Of a stretch of DNA of 64,000 nt, positions 12,905-26,175 are shown piece by piece. Location of the stretch: contig JAAOMT010000003.1 of assembly GCA_016748015.1 (NCBI GenBank), positions 1,549,365 through 1,613,364 of the forward strand, in the 5' to 3' direction. How positions within the stretch are numbered: position 1 is the first letter of the stretch; each line of letters opens with the position of its first letter. Made by a program: the position numbers and the translations under genes. The stretch is from Geosiphon pyriformis. Its lineage: Eukaryota > Glomeromycota > Glomeromycetes > Archaeosporales > Geosiphonaceae. The notes below the pieces were generated by a model that was not told the DNA's origin, did no database searches, and worked only from the letters and a program-made list of their open reading frames with translations.

Positions 12905-13120
12905 ATTTAAATAATACTACTAATAGCCAAAGACTGCTTTGTATTTTAATTATTTAAGAAATATACTATTAAAAAATACTGTTAGGCTGTTTTTATTTTT
13001 AAAAAAGTTTTTAGAATATTAGAATTATTAAACCAACAGAAAAAAAGAAAGTGCTTTCTTTTTATTTTTTGCTTTGATTGTAATTATAAAAATACAAAGA
13101 AAAAGAGTTTTTTTTAAAAA
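12905..13120. repeat. Repeat shared with second AT block, copy 1
   Basis: It starts with GCCAAAGACTGCTTTGTATT and ends with a TATAAAAATACAAAGAAAAA box. Both landmarks occur in the same order at 33745-33885, about 21 kb away. Confidence 0.55.
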
Positions 13121-14361
13121 AATTTAAAATTTGTTATATATATTTTAAAATAAATAAATTAAAAAAAATTTGGTTATATATTATTAGTTAAAAAATTTTT
13201 AAATTTAATTAACAAATAATTAATTTATTGTCAATATATATGTTATTATAATTATTTATAATAAAAGATCAAATTAATTTAAACAAATTTATATATTAAT
13301 TAAAAAACAAAATTATTTAATTTTAAGTTTTTTTAACAAATTTATTATTTATTTTTATTCAAATTTTTATAAAAAATGAACAATTAATTAATTATTTAAA
13401 TTAAAAACAAACAAACAAACAAATAAAAAAAATATTTAACTAAAAATCAAGAAATTTTAATTTTAATTAATCAAGTTATATGTTTTATAATTGTTTTTAT
13501 AAATAGAAAATTTTTAAAAACTTATTTATGTATACGAATAACATATTCAAAAATAATCATTAATTAAAAACTATAAAACATAAAATATTGTGATTGCTGT
13601 TTTATTATATTACTATTTTTAACTTTTAAATTTTTTGTTAATATAAAATTTGCAAAGTTATATAAATATTTTATTTTATTTTTTTATTAAACTTTAAAAT
13701 ATTTGGAGTGTTTACAATTAAATTGAAATTAATTGCTTTTTTTGAAGATTAATAGAAAAAAACTCTTGTTTTTTGATATATTAAGAAGAAAATTATGTTT
13801 TGAATATTTTAAAAAAAATTGGCTGCTATTTTTGGTGCTGGTAATAAAATTGCTTTTTGGTTAGTTTGTTGTTAAATTTTTAAGATTTTTGTTAATAGTT
13901 GTAATGACATTAAAATTATTCTTGGTGTTTTGTTTAAAATCTGTAAAATAAAAAAAATGCTTTCAAAAAACATTTGTTTAATTGTCTTTATTACTAAGAA
14001 ATTTTTCATGGTTGTTGCATTTTCAGATATAATAATAAGAATAATTTAATATGAAAATTAAAAATAATATTTTAAATAGATTATAACAATTTAACCAAAT
14101 ATTTGCTACAGTTTTATAAGATATAGTGATACTATTTCAAGAAAATTGTTTAAAATAATATTAAAAAATAAGAATAAATGTTAACCAGTATAATGATAAA
14201 CTTTTAATAATTTAAGTTGAATATTGATCTATAATATGTGAAGAAATTTTTGATTAAAATTACTCATTATATTTTTCATGTTTCCAAATATAAACTTATT
14301 TGAAATTTAAACTGATTTCATTTTTTGTAATTGGAAATGTTTTTATTACATATAATTTTAA

Positions 14362-14455
14362 TGCTTACAATAATAATAAAAATAATAAAAATAAAAATAA
14401 TAAAATACTAAAAATAATAAAAATAAAAAAATAATAATAATAATAAAAATAATAA
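14362..14455. repeat. AAT/AAAAT microsatellite tract
   Basis: Runs of AATAATAAAAATAATAAAAAT with irregular units at the right edge of the AT block. Confidence 0.7.
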
Positions 14456-14799
14456 TTTTACTATATAAACTGGTAAAATTTTGTAATAAAATAAAAGTGG
14501 CAAAATTTTTTTTTGATCTTTTATAAATCTAGGTGTTGAACGTTTCTAATCAAAATAAAATCTTTACTAATAAGAATAATTTTATTTTATTTATAAATCT
14601 TAATTGTAAAAAAATTTATCCAATTGATCACATTATTCTGGTCATTGATATCAAAAAAATTAAATTGAAAATGAGCTAATTCAAATAAAATAGTTGACAA
14701 TCAAAAATCTAATTCCCAAAGCAAATACAAATTATTGCTTCGATTTGTGCAAGCTGATTTTATATGTGATACATTATGAAGAATCAATTTTTTTATTTA

Positions 14800-15940
14800 A
14801 TTAATAGAATAAGATGTACAAATCGTAGCTACTTAATATTGTGACTAAATTGACCCCCGCATAAACAAAGGTTGCCGTAAAAGGAAAGATGTGACTCAAA
14901 AGAGTTTATTTTTTCGAATATCCCGATGCTAACCATTATACCTGATTACTGGTTCCACAAACATTGATAGGTGCCTAAAATTTTCGGTAAAATGGTTCCC
15001 CAGGATCTTCAGGTATTTTGTTAAATTTTTATTGTCCCTTTTCCATGTAACTTGTCACCATCTATTATTAATCTCTTTAGTATCATAAACGTGAATGATG
15101 TCAAAAAATTGTTAATTATTGAATTTTCTGTTCAATTCTGTGGTATAATAACATTTAAATTTGATAACCTCTTTTTTTTTTAATACTCATTACAAAACCC
15201 GAAGCTAGAAGATTCGAATCTCTTTTGATTAAGGTTTCACACAACAAAAAAATGCCATCACAATGACGTTTTCAAATAGTTATTGCGAAAAACTATAATT
15301 GTCAAAATATTAATTATTTTTTAGATCTAGCTTTTTTAATGAACAAGGAGTATATAAGGTATTGTTTTACGTTATTTTGAAGAAACCTAAAAGAAAATCC
15401 GAATAACGCAAAGTTTTATAAACTTATTGGGAAAACAAGAATACCCAAAAAGTTATAAAATTTTGATTTGCGGAATTTTCGATAGTTTAGGGTAAAAATA
15501 AATAAAGTTTTTATTTGATCCGATAAAATTCCACCAGCTTGGAAAGGAAAAGTTTTTATAGATGAAATAAAAAGGGAATATTCTATATAAAGTAAAAATG
15601 ACGCTCATTGTTTGAAATCTTTTATATGTTATACGTCATCGAGATGATGATGCTATCGTATTCTCAAGAAGAAAAAAGCATCTCAAATTGGTCATTTTAA
15701 ATCAAATTTAATATTTAGTATTTGAAACTTTTTACATTACAATTTTTTAATTGTAACTTTTTTACAAATTCTGAGAATAAAAAATATGTAATAACTTTTT
15801 TATAAAAAGACCTTTTTCAAACAGCTAACTTAATTGTTAAATTTACTTTAATAACAAAAGATAAATGTGCTTGAACTGAATTGAACACAAGATTTTTATC
15901 TTTTAAATAAAAAATATAAACATGGGGAAAACCAAAAAGA
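14800..15940. other. Intergenic transition, no gene seen
   Basis: G+C rises from about 14.8 kb (for example GACCCCCGCATAAAC near 14850). Neither strand keeps an open frame or a motif I recognise. Confidence 0.5.
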
Positions 15941-15942
15941 AA

Positions 15943-15975
15943 TAAAGTAAAGTAAAGTAAAGTAAAGTAAAAGTA
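15943..15975. repeat. Pentanucleotide (TAAAG)n tract
   Basis: About five to six perfect TAAAG units followed by a decayed tail. Confidence 0.85.
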
Positions 15976-16269
15976 AATAAAATAGATTCAAACAAAAAAA
16001 TTTGAGTATATGAATGTATAAATAATCTTGATTTTTTTTTATGTTAGGTTGGTCAATGTAAATGAATGAAATAAACTTGAGGGAACGAACAATAATATTG
16101 TCAATTTCAAATAGTTTACATGATGGTTGAAGTTTTAAAGGAAGAAAACTTGCTTGTTGAACACCACTCTTTTATGTTTCTCCTCATTAGCATACTGCTG
16201 CCAATCTAGACTGCTCTTTGTAAGAGCTTGGGGAATTGTTGGCAAGAACTTGTGAGCGTAAGGTTTGTG

Positions 16270-16425
16270 ATGTAAATTATGGATAGGGTCGGCTAGCATT
16301 GCTAAGCGTTTTGAAGCAATTAGTAACGAGTCTTGAAATATTAATCACACGACAGATTTCTGACATACGCCTACCATTGTTATTTCTATCTCAATTCAAA
16401 GCTTTTGTTTGCCCCTTAAGTGCCT
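16270..16425 (-). mobile_element. Possible transposase HTH remnant
   Basis: On the minus strand a short frame reads KGQTKALN, a stop, then DRNNNGRRMSEICRVINIS (Met codon at 16366-16364). This is the style of the first helix-turn-helix of Tc1-like transposases (a basic stretch, then G-x-S-x-x-E-I-A-x-x-L-x-x-S). No catalytic DDE motif follows. Local G+C (16.1-16.8 kb) is above the surroundings, as expected for a younger insertion. The evidence is thin: one motif and a stop. Confidence 0.3.
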
Positions 16426-17506
16426 GGATCTCGTACGTTTTTTTGCCGTGGGAGTTTTTTGCATGTTGTACGAAGGGCGAGACCCTTCTCTCAGTGGTAT
16501 GACGGTAGTAGAGAGGCTCACAAAGTACTGGGCAAAAAGACGAACTGCATAGATTTTACTGTCCAAGTTTTTGAAGAGGACCTAATCGAGCAACGCTGAT
16601 GTAAAGATGACTTTGCATCATTGTTTTGATGTGCCTATTCTACGAATTGTTTTCGCCACAATGTTATCTCAATCTCTGCAGTCGAGCACTATTTTTAAAA
16701 ACCCTTGGTACATTTATTCGTGGCTGGGAGTTGTGTAGAATTACAATAGCACACATATTTATTAGACTGGTCCAGCTCGCTTTGATATGATAATCGAATG
16801 ACCATGTTATAGTTTGGATGGGAACTAGAAGCTAAAAATAATGTGCGTGTTTGTTATACCTGATCCGCGAGCAATTTGCATGTGACATCATGTGGTTTTG
16901 TCGCATTATGCTGCACATTAATTATTATTATTGGTAGTTTTTATTATGGCATCACGTTTCAAAGAATAATGAATTGAAATTGGTAAAAAAAAATTTTCGG
17001 CAAAATATGAAATTATTCTATATAATTCCGAGTTGACATTATTTGCCCAAAAATGTCAATTTTAATTTTAATTTGTTTTGGATATTCCGGAAATTTCAAG
17101 TAACTACCAAAATGTTTTCAAAAACGAAATTTTCTTACTTTCGGATTAAAGAATTTCCCATCATCACAAAGATGATCTATGGTCATTTCAGTGATCATGG
17201 TACAAAACTATTGTGTGTGACCTCCAATATCAAATATTGTTTTTTTTATAAACATATTATTCAAGTAGAGTTTTAATGATCTTAATCTTTTTTCCGTTCA
17301 ATAACCATTCTGTTTTCCAAATTGGCCATATTTGAGTCGTAAAACTTTCTTTTTAATCAAGTTGATATTTTTAATACAGTCACGTTTTTATTGATATTTG
17401 ATCTCGTCAAAGTACCATCAATTTTATTGATAATCATCCAAATCAATGGGATTTAATATCTCCAAGTAGATTTTATAAGTTAATCTATAAACTATATTTA
17501 AATTTG

Positions 17507-17641
<135 letters not shown>

Positions 17642-18001
17642 ACCAAATTATTAAATTTAAACTACCTTTTTCTTATAAAAATTTTAATCTTGTAATCTGA
17701 AAATATTCATGAAAATAAACTATCTATATAACCAATATCCGAATTAACAAACTTTCTTTAAAGAATACTTTGAAAATAATATGGTAACAATATTAAAAAG
17801 ATTAGTAAAACCCATGCACTTATTCCCTTTGAAAACAAACCAATTATTAAATAGCGGAAAAATAAATTTCGTGCATCAAACAGGTAATTCAAATTTTAAT
17901 ATCCGTGCGCTAATTCTGCATGATGCAACATTACAGAATGCATTATCAAGCTATTTTGACTGAAAAATTTTGTTCATTTCGTCAAAAAAATCAATCATAA
18001 T

Positions 18002-18006
<5 letters not shown>

Positions 18007-18032
<26 letters not shown>
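18007..18032. repeat. (AT)n microsatellite
   Basis: Perfect AT dinucleotide run. Confidence 0.9.
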
Positions 18033-19246
18033 TAAAAAACCAATTTATTCGGGCAAAAAAAAATCTAAAGTGATAAAAAATGATACGTTTTGTTTTCGTA
18101 ATTTTTTGATATTGTTCCCAGCATTTTTAATACCTTTAAATAAAAATTTTTCTTAAATTCTTAATTATTTTTTTATGTTAAACTTTTGTGCAAATAAATC
18201 TATCAGGGTCTTTTTTTTACTACAATAAAAACTTTTCCCCTTTGTTCTAGGTTACATTTAAATACGAGTTTTTTTTTTTTTTTTTGCAAAAGAAAAATAT
18301 GTCTCGGCAATAATTGTTCTTCCTGTGTTTATTTTCGAATGATTCGATTAATATTTAGCCATACTCAATTGAAAAAATCTCTATTACAAAAATTAGTTGT
18401 GCGTGAGAAGTTATTTTAAGCTGGAAAGTGTCAAGAAAATAATATGTAATAATTCACTCAAAATCAGGTCATTATTTATCAAAAGGTGATCAAGATCAAA
18501 AAATTATTTGTGCTAATTATAAATTCTTCAAACATTTTTGAATCTGTTCTGTAATAAACGAAATTAAAATATCGAAAAATTCTAAAAAAAAGTGTTTATC
18601 AATCATCATTAAACAAAGATAAATAATCCAAATACTTCAAAATAATATTTTATTAATCTTTACCCCCAAAAAAAAATTTTAAAAGAAAAATTATTTTTTA
18701 TGTTTGCTATGAAAGATGAAAATAAATTTATATGTCTCGTAATGAACAAGGAGACATCTTTAACTCTTAAAAAATTAATATTGAAAAGCTCCCAAGAAGG
18801 GAGAGGGTTTTGTCGATTGAGTAAACTTAAAAAAAAAAAAAAAAAATGATGAAAGAAAGGTTGTCTTCCTGATCAGTATAGTATGCGGTAACAGGTAACA
18901 TTTAATAAACTATGATAAGAGTCTTAATTTTAAGAGCATTGCATTAAGCATAAATTTTTTTTTCGCTGAACAATGTCGTTCATCAATATTAGAAATTATC
19001 AAGTGACAACACTACCAAAATGGTTCAAATTAAAGATCAGCGCGTGACTTTTTATGTTCGCGCATAACTTTTATCAAATGATTCGTCATTAATTATGATA
19101 CTCGGGAGGAAAGAGGGAATTACTTAAAATTGTTTTAAAAGGGCAATAACTGATTAATTTTAAGAATTAATATATTTGATCTTTTATGCATAGAAAAAAT
19201 CTAAAATCTAAAATAAAATTTAAATGTGCGTAAAAATTCAAGAAAT

Positions 19247-19247
19247 C

Positions 19248-19289
<42 letters not shown>

Positions 19290-19290
19290 T
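19247..19290. repeat. (AAT)n microsatellite
   Basis: Perfect ATA/AAT triplet run of about 44 bp. Confidence 0.9.
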
Positions 19291-19917
19291 ATAATTCTAT
19301 TATTATTCGTTTTTGATTTTCATATATATATATAATTTATTAGCTTTACCATTTTTTATTCCAACCATTCAACTATAACTTTTTGTAAGACTTTCAAGCA
19401 CAATGATATACTTTTTTATTTAAAACTTGGCACTTGCCATTTTTAATATCTAAACCTCAATAATAATCAATCCCTAATTTTTTTAACCAACTACAAGCTC
19501 TTACCAGTTTACTGGTTACCACGTTAATTGACTCAATTTTATACACTCCACAAACCTAATTATTAATACCATAGCTATCTAAGCACAAAAATTCTGTCGC
19601 AGCTTCTTCCATTTACCATTTTTAAATTCTCAATCTTCAATTCATTGCCGAAAAAAAAACTTGTCATGATACAATTGGCAACGATAATCCTAAATATAAA
19701 TTGTTTATTTAAAATAAATTCCTCATGTTGTTGTTTATCGTCATCCGATATTGGTTGCCAAGATTGATCATCGTGCCATGTCAGATATTTTGATTATCTC
19801 GCCAACCCTGATCATGAGATCGCGAAATTCACTCAACGATTACAACTCATTTTTCTCACTTTTTGTAACGGCACACCATTTTATTAAAAGCTAAAACTCA
19901 ATTTTGTATTGCTATCA

Positions 19918-19980
19918 TTGATTATTATCATCATCATCATTATTATTAATATTATTAATATTATTATTGTTATTATTAAG
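19918..19980. repeat. Imperfect ATT/ATC microsatellite
   Basis: ATTATTATC and ATCATC units grade into ATTATTAAT units. Confidence 0.7.
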
Positions 19981-21065
19981 AGTATTGGAGGCTTTAGAGA
20001 TTTACCTAAAGAACATTGAAAGAAAAACAAATTTTTGATTTTAAATAAAAAGAAGTACAAGATTTCTGAGTACGAAAGAATTTTTCTCAATTTGGGAATT
20101 ATGATTATCCACAAAATGAAGAGAAATAAATCGATCGACTAGCGAAAAAGTTTTATTTTTGATACATTTTGTAAATGAAGGTTGGGAAAGAATGTATTGA
20201 GTTTTGATGAAGCTTTGAGAGATGAAGGTATGCTATTATAATGATATGATATCAAAAAAAGTAGAAATACATTCTTGGCTCAAAAATTAAACTGAAGGTG
20301 TATATATGTCTTATTTCGAAAGGGATGTTTGTTAAAAAGTATCGTAGCCAGAATTATTTTAAAATCAAAATTTTTCATGCTTTTCTATGTAAACCTGTTG
20401 TCGAAATGAAAATGATAGCAATGGAAGAATGATTTTTTGTATAAATATTGGAGATGCCAAATAGCTAAAGGGTAAAAATATATTCACAAAAAAAAATTAC
20501 AATCTAGTGGTGAGATATGTTTTGGAAGATGTGTGAAACTTTTTAAGAAATGTTAAAAAAATATGTACAGAAAAAAAAGCTATGTGTATATGGAAGGGGA
20601 GAGGCATAGAAGTTTGTAGGTTTAGGAATTTAGCGTGAGTTTCAATCTTAGTGATTAAATGATTGAGAAGGCTACCCGAGTTTGACGTCTAGACAGGATA
20701 AACCATATTATTCTTTGTCTCCCATGAATGCACGAGGAAAATAATTTTAAAGATTGGGGAAGGAAGAAATAATAAACAAGAGAAAAAGGACAAAGGGGAA
20801 ATTAAAAATAAAACAAGAATGGAAAATCTGATTGTCCATCCGAAAGAAAAAAATTTTCTAAAAACTAATCGGCAAAATGAAACTTGTGGTATATCTAATC
20901 CATCAAAAAGGCACTTGCAAATTCCCTCAAACTATGTTTCGGTATCATAAATAACAATGTTCCTCCGATTAGATCGGAAATTATTAATAAAAAAATACTT
21001 TTGGATATTAGGATTATTAAGTATTATTTTTAAATCCAAAAAAATATCAAAGTCAAACAAACAGA

Positions 21066-22307
21066 TCATGCCCAAATATCATCCGATAAATGACTAGGAA
21101 ACACGTTTCGTATCGGGGTAACTGGTGATCCTGATATTAAATCGCCATTACTATCGGTTCCATTATATGCGTCCAAATAGTTTGTATCATGTGTTGATGC
21201 CATTTTTGTATAATGTTCCTCGCGAGTACTCTCAAAACCGTTTCTCATTTTGACATCACGATCAGGGAAGAATACTGCATCAGGAGATGAAGTGTACTTT
21301 GAATTGTCGCCATGAACCATGATAACTGGAGCGTTATGTTGTATATTTGTTGATGCAATTTCTTTGAGAGATAAAGATAATTTGCGAGAATGTGGAGCTG
21401 CGAATGGATTTCCAATACGTCTTTCTTGTAGACACGAATGAGAAACTGGTTTTCGGAGGATTGGCTGCCCTAAACCATATATAGCGATTTGATTGCTTAA
21501 CAAAGAAGTTTGTGGTCGCATCCGTGCTGGCAGAGAGTTAGACGATGTTTGTATGGATCGCTCATTTGAACCAGAGCCAACGCCATTTTGATTATTGCAT
21601 CCACTACGAATCGACTCTATTGAACTTTTCCTCGAGTCACGCGAACCTAGTGATGGTGTATCTAAACTCATTGAGTCGGTTGATGGACGCCGTGAGGAGA
21701 GTGTTGACGAAGAACCGTTACCACTTCCACTACCACTACGAGAATAGAAAGAGTTCACTGAGCTGTAGCTTCCCTGTCTTCGATGACCACCAGATGTCAA
21801 ATCTAATCGATCAAGTACTATGTCAACAATATTACGTTCACCAATTCGTGATTGTAAAATTGAAATCCATTGTCGCATTTCAATTTCTGAATCTGCATAG
21901 GCGATAAAAGAAGCTGGGTTTTTCAATTCATGATAACTTAAATTTGAACGAACGGAATCAGATGATTTGGCAATTTTTTCTATTCGAATACAAAATTTTG
22001 ATTTTTTGGTGATGGTCGGGTCGTGTACTACGGTGTTATACTTTGATAAATGAATTACGCCAGCTGGTTCAGAGGCACCCTAAATGAAAGGAATTGGAAG
22101 AATGAAAGATTAATGAATGTCGCATTTTGATTTAAATCAAACGATGCAGATTATCAATAAATTGGAAAATAAATTTACCTGTTGACGGTAATAGTACAAA
22201 TAATCTCCTTTTATTTCGCACCAACGTTTCTTCCATGTTTTTCGAAGAGCATTGCCCCCTTGCTTTGTTAACCAACCTGAGCGTGTTTCTTCAGATATGT
22301 ATTGCAT
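21066..22307 (-). CDS. PH-domain protein, Ser-rich tail
   Basis: Two exons: 22307-22179 and 22079-21066. The intron starts GTAAAT and ends TTTAG, phase 0. The joined product is 380 residues. A pleckstrin-homology domain fills about residues 9-120. It starts SGWLTKQGGNALRKTWKKRW, has the central YLYYYRQQ strand, and ends with SFIAYADSEIEMRQWISIL, which includes the conserved C-terminal-helix Trp. PH domains bind phosphoinositides or proteins and bring their owner to membranes. The remaining 250 residues are Ser/Thr/Arg-rich, low in order and full of possible phosphosites (for example RRPSTDSMS and SRDSRKSSIESIRS). No catalytic domain follows, so an adaptor or signalling role is inferred. The ATG is the only Met that leads into the PH start. 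The PH call is very sure; ligand and pathway are unknown. Confidence 0.9.
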
Positions 22308-23140
22308 TATTGCGATAATTTTTGTTTAGGATGAGAGGGTGAACAGTCTCAAATCGAAATTTGCGACGGTTATTGATAGGAAAAAAGAGGTAGAGAGAGC
22401 AGGAAACTTTTTTGTTATTTTCGTCTAGTGAAAGGGTGAGCGCGTTTGTCCAGCAAGCGTCAAGAGAGAAGGGAAGAAGCAGCTGAAAGTAGTACAGAAG
22501 GATCTTTGATAGTAGGTTTAAAGGAAAAATATTATTAATTCTGATAGAAAATTCAGAATTAGTCGGTGACTTTTTTATGTGAAAAAGGATTTAGATAAAA
22601 GGAAAGAAACGAAGAAAATAAAATTCAAAGTTTCTTTGTTAGAGGTGCTACTGTTGTTAATACTAGTATAATGGGAAATTTATACTAGGGTTTGAGAGAT
22701 AGGAAGAGAGAGGAAGAGAGAGAAAGAGAGAGATGCAAAAGAATAATAGTTGGTTATTATACAGGAACAAAAGTGAAGTTACTTTTGAAAAGTAAAGTAA
22801 GAAAGAAATTAATGTGGGGAATTTGGTGGGATTTTATACATTTTTTTTGTTAACGACTAAAAATGAAGAGTATCGGGTGCACAGAAAATACGATTGTAAT
22901 CACAATAGTCAACTTTTTTTTTTTTTTTTTTACATTACACATAGTAACGGGGGGTAACGGTAGATGGTAGTAATGTAGGATATTTGATGTACCAAAAGTG
23001 AGTGATATTTTTATTTGTGTATAATACTACAAAAACAGGTATTAAAGAGAAACGTAAATATTTAGAGAGAAAGTCATACCGTTGTATATTCGCTTATTGC
23101 TAATAACAATATTATAAAATAAGGAGTATTAAATATAAAA

Positions 23141-23162
23141 TGTGTGTGTGTGTGTGTGTGTA
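23141..23162. repeat. (GT)n microsatellite
   Basis: Perfect TG dinucleotide run. Confidence 0.9.
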
Positions 23163-23883
23163 TGACAAAAAATAAATAAACAAAAGGGGAAGATGACGAG
23201 TTAGAAAAGTACCAATTCACAAAAACTCAAAAAAGTGTGTTCCGATGTGATCCAAGAAACAAGTTTTTTTTTTTCAACTCTATATTTATATTTTGTGAAA
23301 ATTTAAAGTGTAAATTCTATTTCCCAGTTCCTGGAATTCTAAAACTTTAAAATTTTGTTCAGGGAATAATTAACCAAAAAAAAAAACTTTTGGTAGGTCA
23401 TCATGATATTATTTTCCTTGTCATAAAAGAAGGTGAAATGACCAAGGGAAACAAAAAAATTTAAAAGAAAATTTTGAGATTAATAAGTAACAATCTATAA
23501 CCGATACATTAATGAAGTCGCCGATTCTTTACAGAGGTGAAAAAAATTAATTGATACATTTGTGACCCCAATGACAGATGAAAGGTTTATTATTTTTTTT
23601 TTAATGTCGTAACTGTACGATCCTTTTTTGCGATAGCTTTCCTGAACCTGTGAGCAACGAATGGTTCTAATGATCAATTATGAGCTCATTGATAATAAAT
23701 GATCATATTATGCGCTTAAATAAACTATATTGACTAAGGTCATATATACATTTATTTTTACTTTCCTAATCTATCAAAATCTTTTTTAAAATTTGATTTC
23801 TTTTTTTACTTTTATATTAGATATCGCTGCAATTATCTGTGCTTTTGAATATGCAATTGGGGAAAAGATAGAAAGAATATAAA

Positions 23884-23925
23884 GATGATGATGATGATGA
23901 TGATGATGATGATAATGATGATGCA
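23884..23925. repeat. (GAT)n microsatellite
   Basis: GATGAT run with a single AAT interruption near its right end. Confidence 0.9.
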
Positions 23926-25789
23926 AGCGTGAAAAAAGATGCAATCAAATTATTAAATGCAAGTAAGTATCATAAATGGTAATCGGGGATATCGGTACCA
24001 AAAAAAGTGATTGTTTTCCATGCAGAATGCAAAACTTTACTCGACAATTCCTTTCCTAATAATACTTTTGACAATTATAAATTTAAAAATAATTTTAGGA
24101 GTATTTAAGAAACTGGAATCAAAAGTAAAACGGGGATCAAAAAAGTACTAAAGAACAAAAAGAAGCCTAGCAAGCTCTTTATAGGTAATCATCAATTAAC
24201 AACGCTAACCTAATCTTAAACAACTTTTTTCGTAAGTTTCCAGTCAAAAAAAAAAAAAATTTTTTGTTTATGAGCCCTTGATGAAACCTAATTTATTAAA
24301 ATTTTTTGATTCTGTTAAGGAAATTATGAATCTATATTAATATTTATATTTTAAAGGAAAGTTACGGCACATTTTATTTGATATTTTTCCTATATTTGTT
24401 TCAAGGTTGTTCCTTATTTCCATTATTAAATTGGATTGGGGGGGGATGATCAATTTGGTTAATTGATACTCTTGATGCTCAATATCATGAGGTAGGTTAG
24501 GAACAAGTTTAATTCTTTCCGATTTACTAGCATTATGAAAAACGATTTCACAATTGCTACTCTTTTCCGAAGAGAAATCGGCCGCTGATTATTGGAATGA
24601 GTAAGAATGATTTTCTTTGAAATGTTGCACCATTTTTCTTTTTCGTCATTTCGATTATTAAGAATCTTTGAATCTTATTTTTTACCCTGTTCAATGACAA
24701 TTGAAACAGGATCTTAACTAGTTGGCTACCGGTTTGTAAAGTGAGTTGTAGTAATCATACGATTCAAAGAGAATGCATCAATTTGAGAATTTTGTAACAT
24801 GTTAATAATGAAAAAATAATTAAAAATGGACAAGAAAGCTTTAAGATTTCATCAATAATAAATTCAAAAAGTAAAACAAACCATTTATGATTTCAAGAAA
24901 AAACTTGTTTACTGGTTTACCATTAAAGTCATTTTAAGTATTCTTTCAAATTTTGTCCGTTATGAATTTTAAGATTTGATACCATCCAAAATCTCAAACA
25001 AATTTAAAAATCATGTGGAAAATTAAGCAAGTACCACTGGGCGTTAAATTTTAAAAGAGATCTAGTTTTATTGGGGAAATCAGGACCAAAAAACTTATTC
25101 AGGGGAACAACAAAAAGGTTAATTGATCGGGTTCAAGGGTTTTTTGTCAGCTAATTTTGTTTGACTAGTTTGATCAAAACTCCTGTACAATTACCCCTGA
25201 GCTTGTTCAAAAAAAGATTGATATACAAAACAAACCTACAGAAATGGATTTTTAAAATTTTAAAATTTATTTATAAACAAAGAAAGCCAGAAACAAAGCT
25301 AAAAAATATCAGGGGATTGTTTGAATCTAATCTTACATCACTCTAATGTAAAATTTAATTAGTATGTTTTGCATGCTAGTAATTCCAATAAATTTATATG
25401 TTAAATTAGTAAATCAACTTTTTAGGAAGAGTCGAGTCATTATTGAAAATCAAACACTTGTTAAATGCAAAAATCGTGACAATAAAAATATCCAATTACT
25501 TTTTCGCTATCTAACCTTTTTTTCATGAACCAACATCCTATTACCACCTTCGTTACCAAGAAAGGTCCTCTCGGCACCAAGCAAAAATAGAAGTTCGGCC
25601 TCCTCTCTCGATTTCCAATCTACGAACATCTCAGCGCGATATCAGCTCAAATGTTAAATTTTAAGGTACCATTTGAATGGTGAAATTGCGGCTTGAAAAG
25701 ATTTGCCTTTAGTCGAATGAACGTTTTCCTAGATCTATAAAGATAATTCGGTGGACAACTTCATATATGCAGTCTTTACTTATCTTAAG

Positions 25790-26175
25790 GGGTTCTTCGT
25801 AAACCTTTACACCTTTAAAGGTGTGTGGGTAAAATAGGCTCCAGTGACATTGGACAAATTTTTCATCTCTTAAAAGCATATGGATCGAAAAAATTTAAAC
25901 TCAAAGGATAAGAAACGTACGGGGAAGGATTGTGCATCTGCAGAGTGAAATTCCCAGAAATCCTATCGTGTTCATTACTCACCGATAATGTTTAATTGCT
26001 AAAGCTAAATATTTCATGTTTTCATTCAAAATGAGGCCTATAAATACAAGACATATAACTTGTATGATAATATAAAGATCATTCGAGGGTCCGGAATATA
26101 TTTGCACAGCTGTAATAGACAGAGATGAAAATGACGCTCGGTGAATCCTCCTCCGGGAATTACTTTATATAGCCT
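25790..26175 (+). pseudogene. TnpB/Fanzor-type nuclease relic
   Basis: Decayed frames on the plus strand carry landmarks of TnpB-type RNA-guided nucleases, in the right order. Near 25822-25895 is CVGKIGSSDIGQIFHLLKAY, like the segment that follows the RuvC-I Asp (V-G-x-x-D-I-G-R-I-x-R-L-x-x-x-x-D-x-L). Near 26018-26040 is NEAYKYKT, like the RuvC-II box DEAYTSKT with the Glu kept. It runs into YNLYDN, where the family has C-x-x-C of the zinc ribbon, and then GSGIYLHSC. After a one-base frame change comes VIDRDENDAR, a stop, ILLREL (26113-26157), like the RuvC-III box IDRDxNAARNILLR with its Asp kept. Stops, frameshifts and Cys-to-Tyr changes show it is dead. A possible RuvC-I remnant (GVLRK) is near 25790. 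Eukaryotic relatives are called Fanzor. No terminal repeats or serine recombinase were found. Confidence 0.6.

Larger units (their letters stand above)
5420..14800. other. Gene-free, extremely AT-rich block
   Basis: More than 9 kb without any convincing coding frame on either strand. Sampled lines hold only about 6-10 G or C per 60 bases, clearly fewer than the genic flanks. The block is not simple-sequence DNA. It contains diverged dispersed repeats (6890-7190, 7590-7900, 12300-12600, 12905-13120) and a decayed 20-bp minisatellite (9846-9950), which point to old transposable elements eroded towards A+T. A cytosine-directed decay process (RIP-like mutation or methylcytosine deamination) or a centromeric role are possible explanations, but the sequence alone does not decide. 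Confidence 0.7.
22308..25780. other. Intergenic with simple repeats
   Basis: The region upstream of the PH gene has a GA-rich stretch (22700-22735) that may belong to its promoter or 5' leader. The rest has microsatellites but no supported gene. Frames at 23495-23677 and 25161-25346 show no motif. Confidence 0.5.

Noticed and set aside
6000-14000. Possible mitochondrial DNA insertion, because of the extreme A+T
   Set aside because: No mitochondrial protein or rRNA text could be recognised, and the block holds nuclear-type dispersed repeats.
21545-21907. 120-residue plus-strand open frame
   Set aside because: Antisense shadow of the PH-domain gene's second exon.
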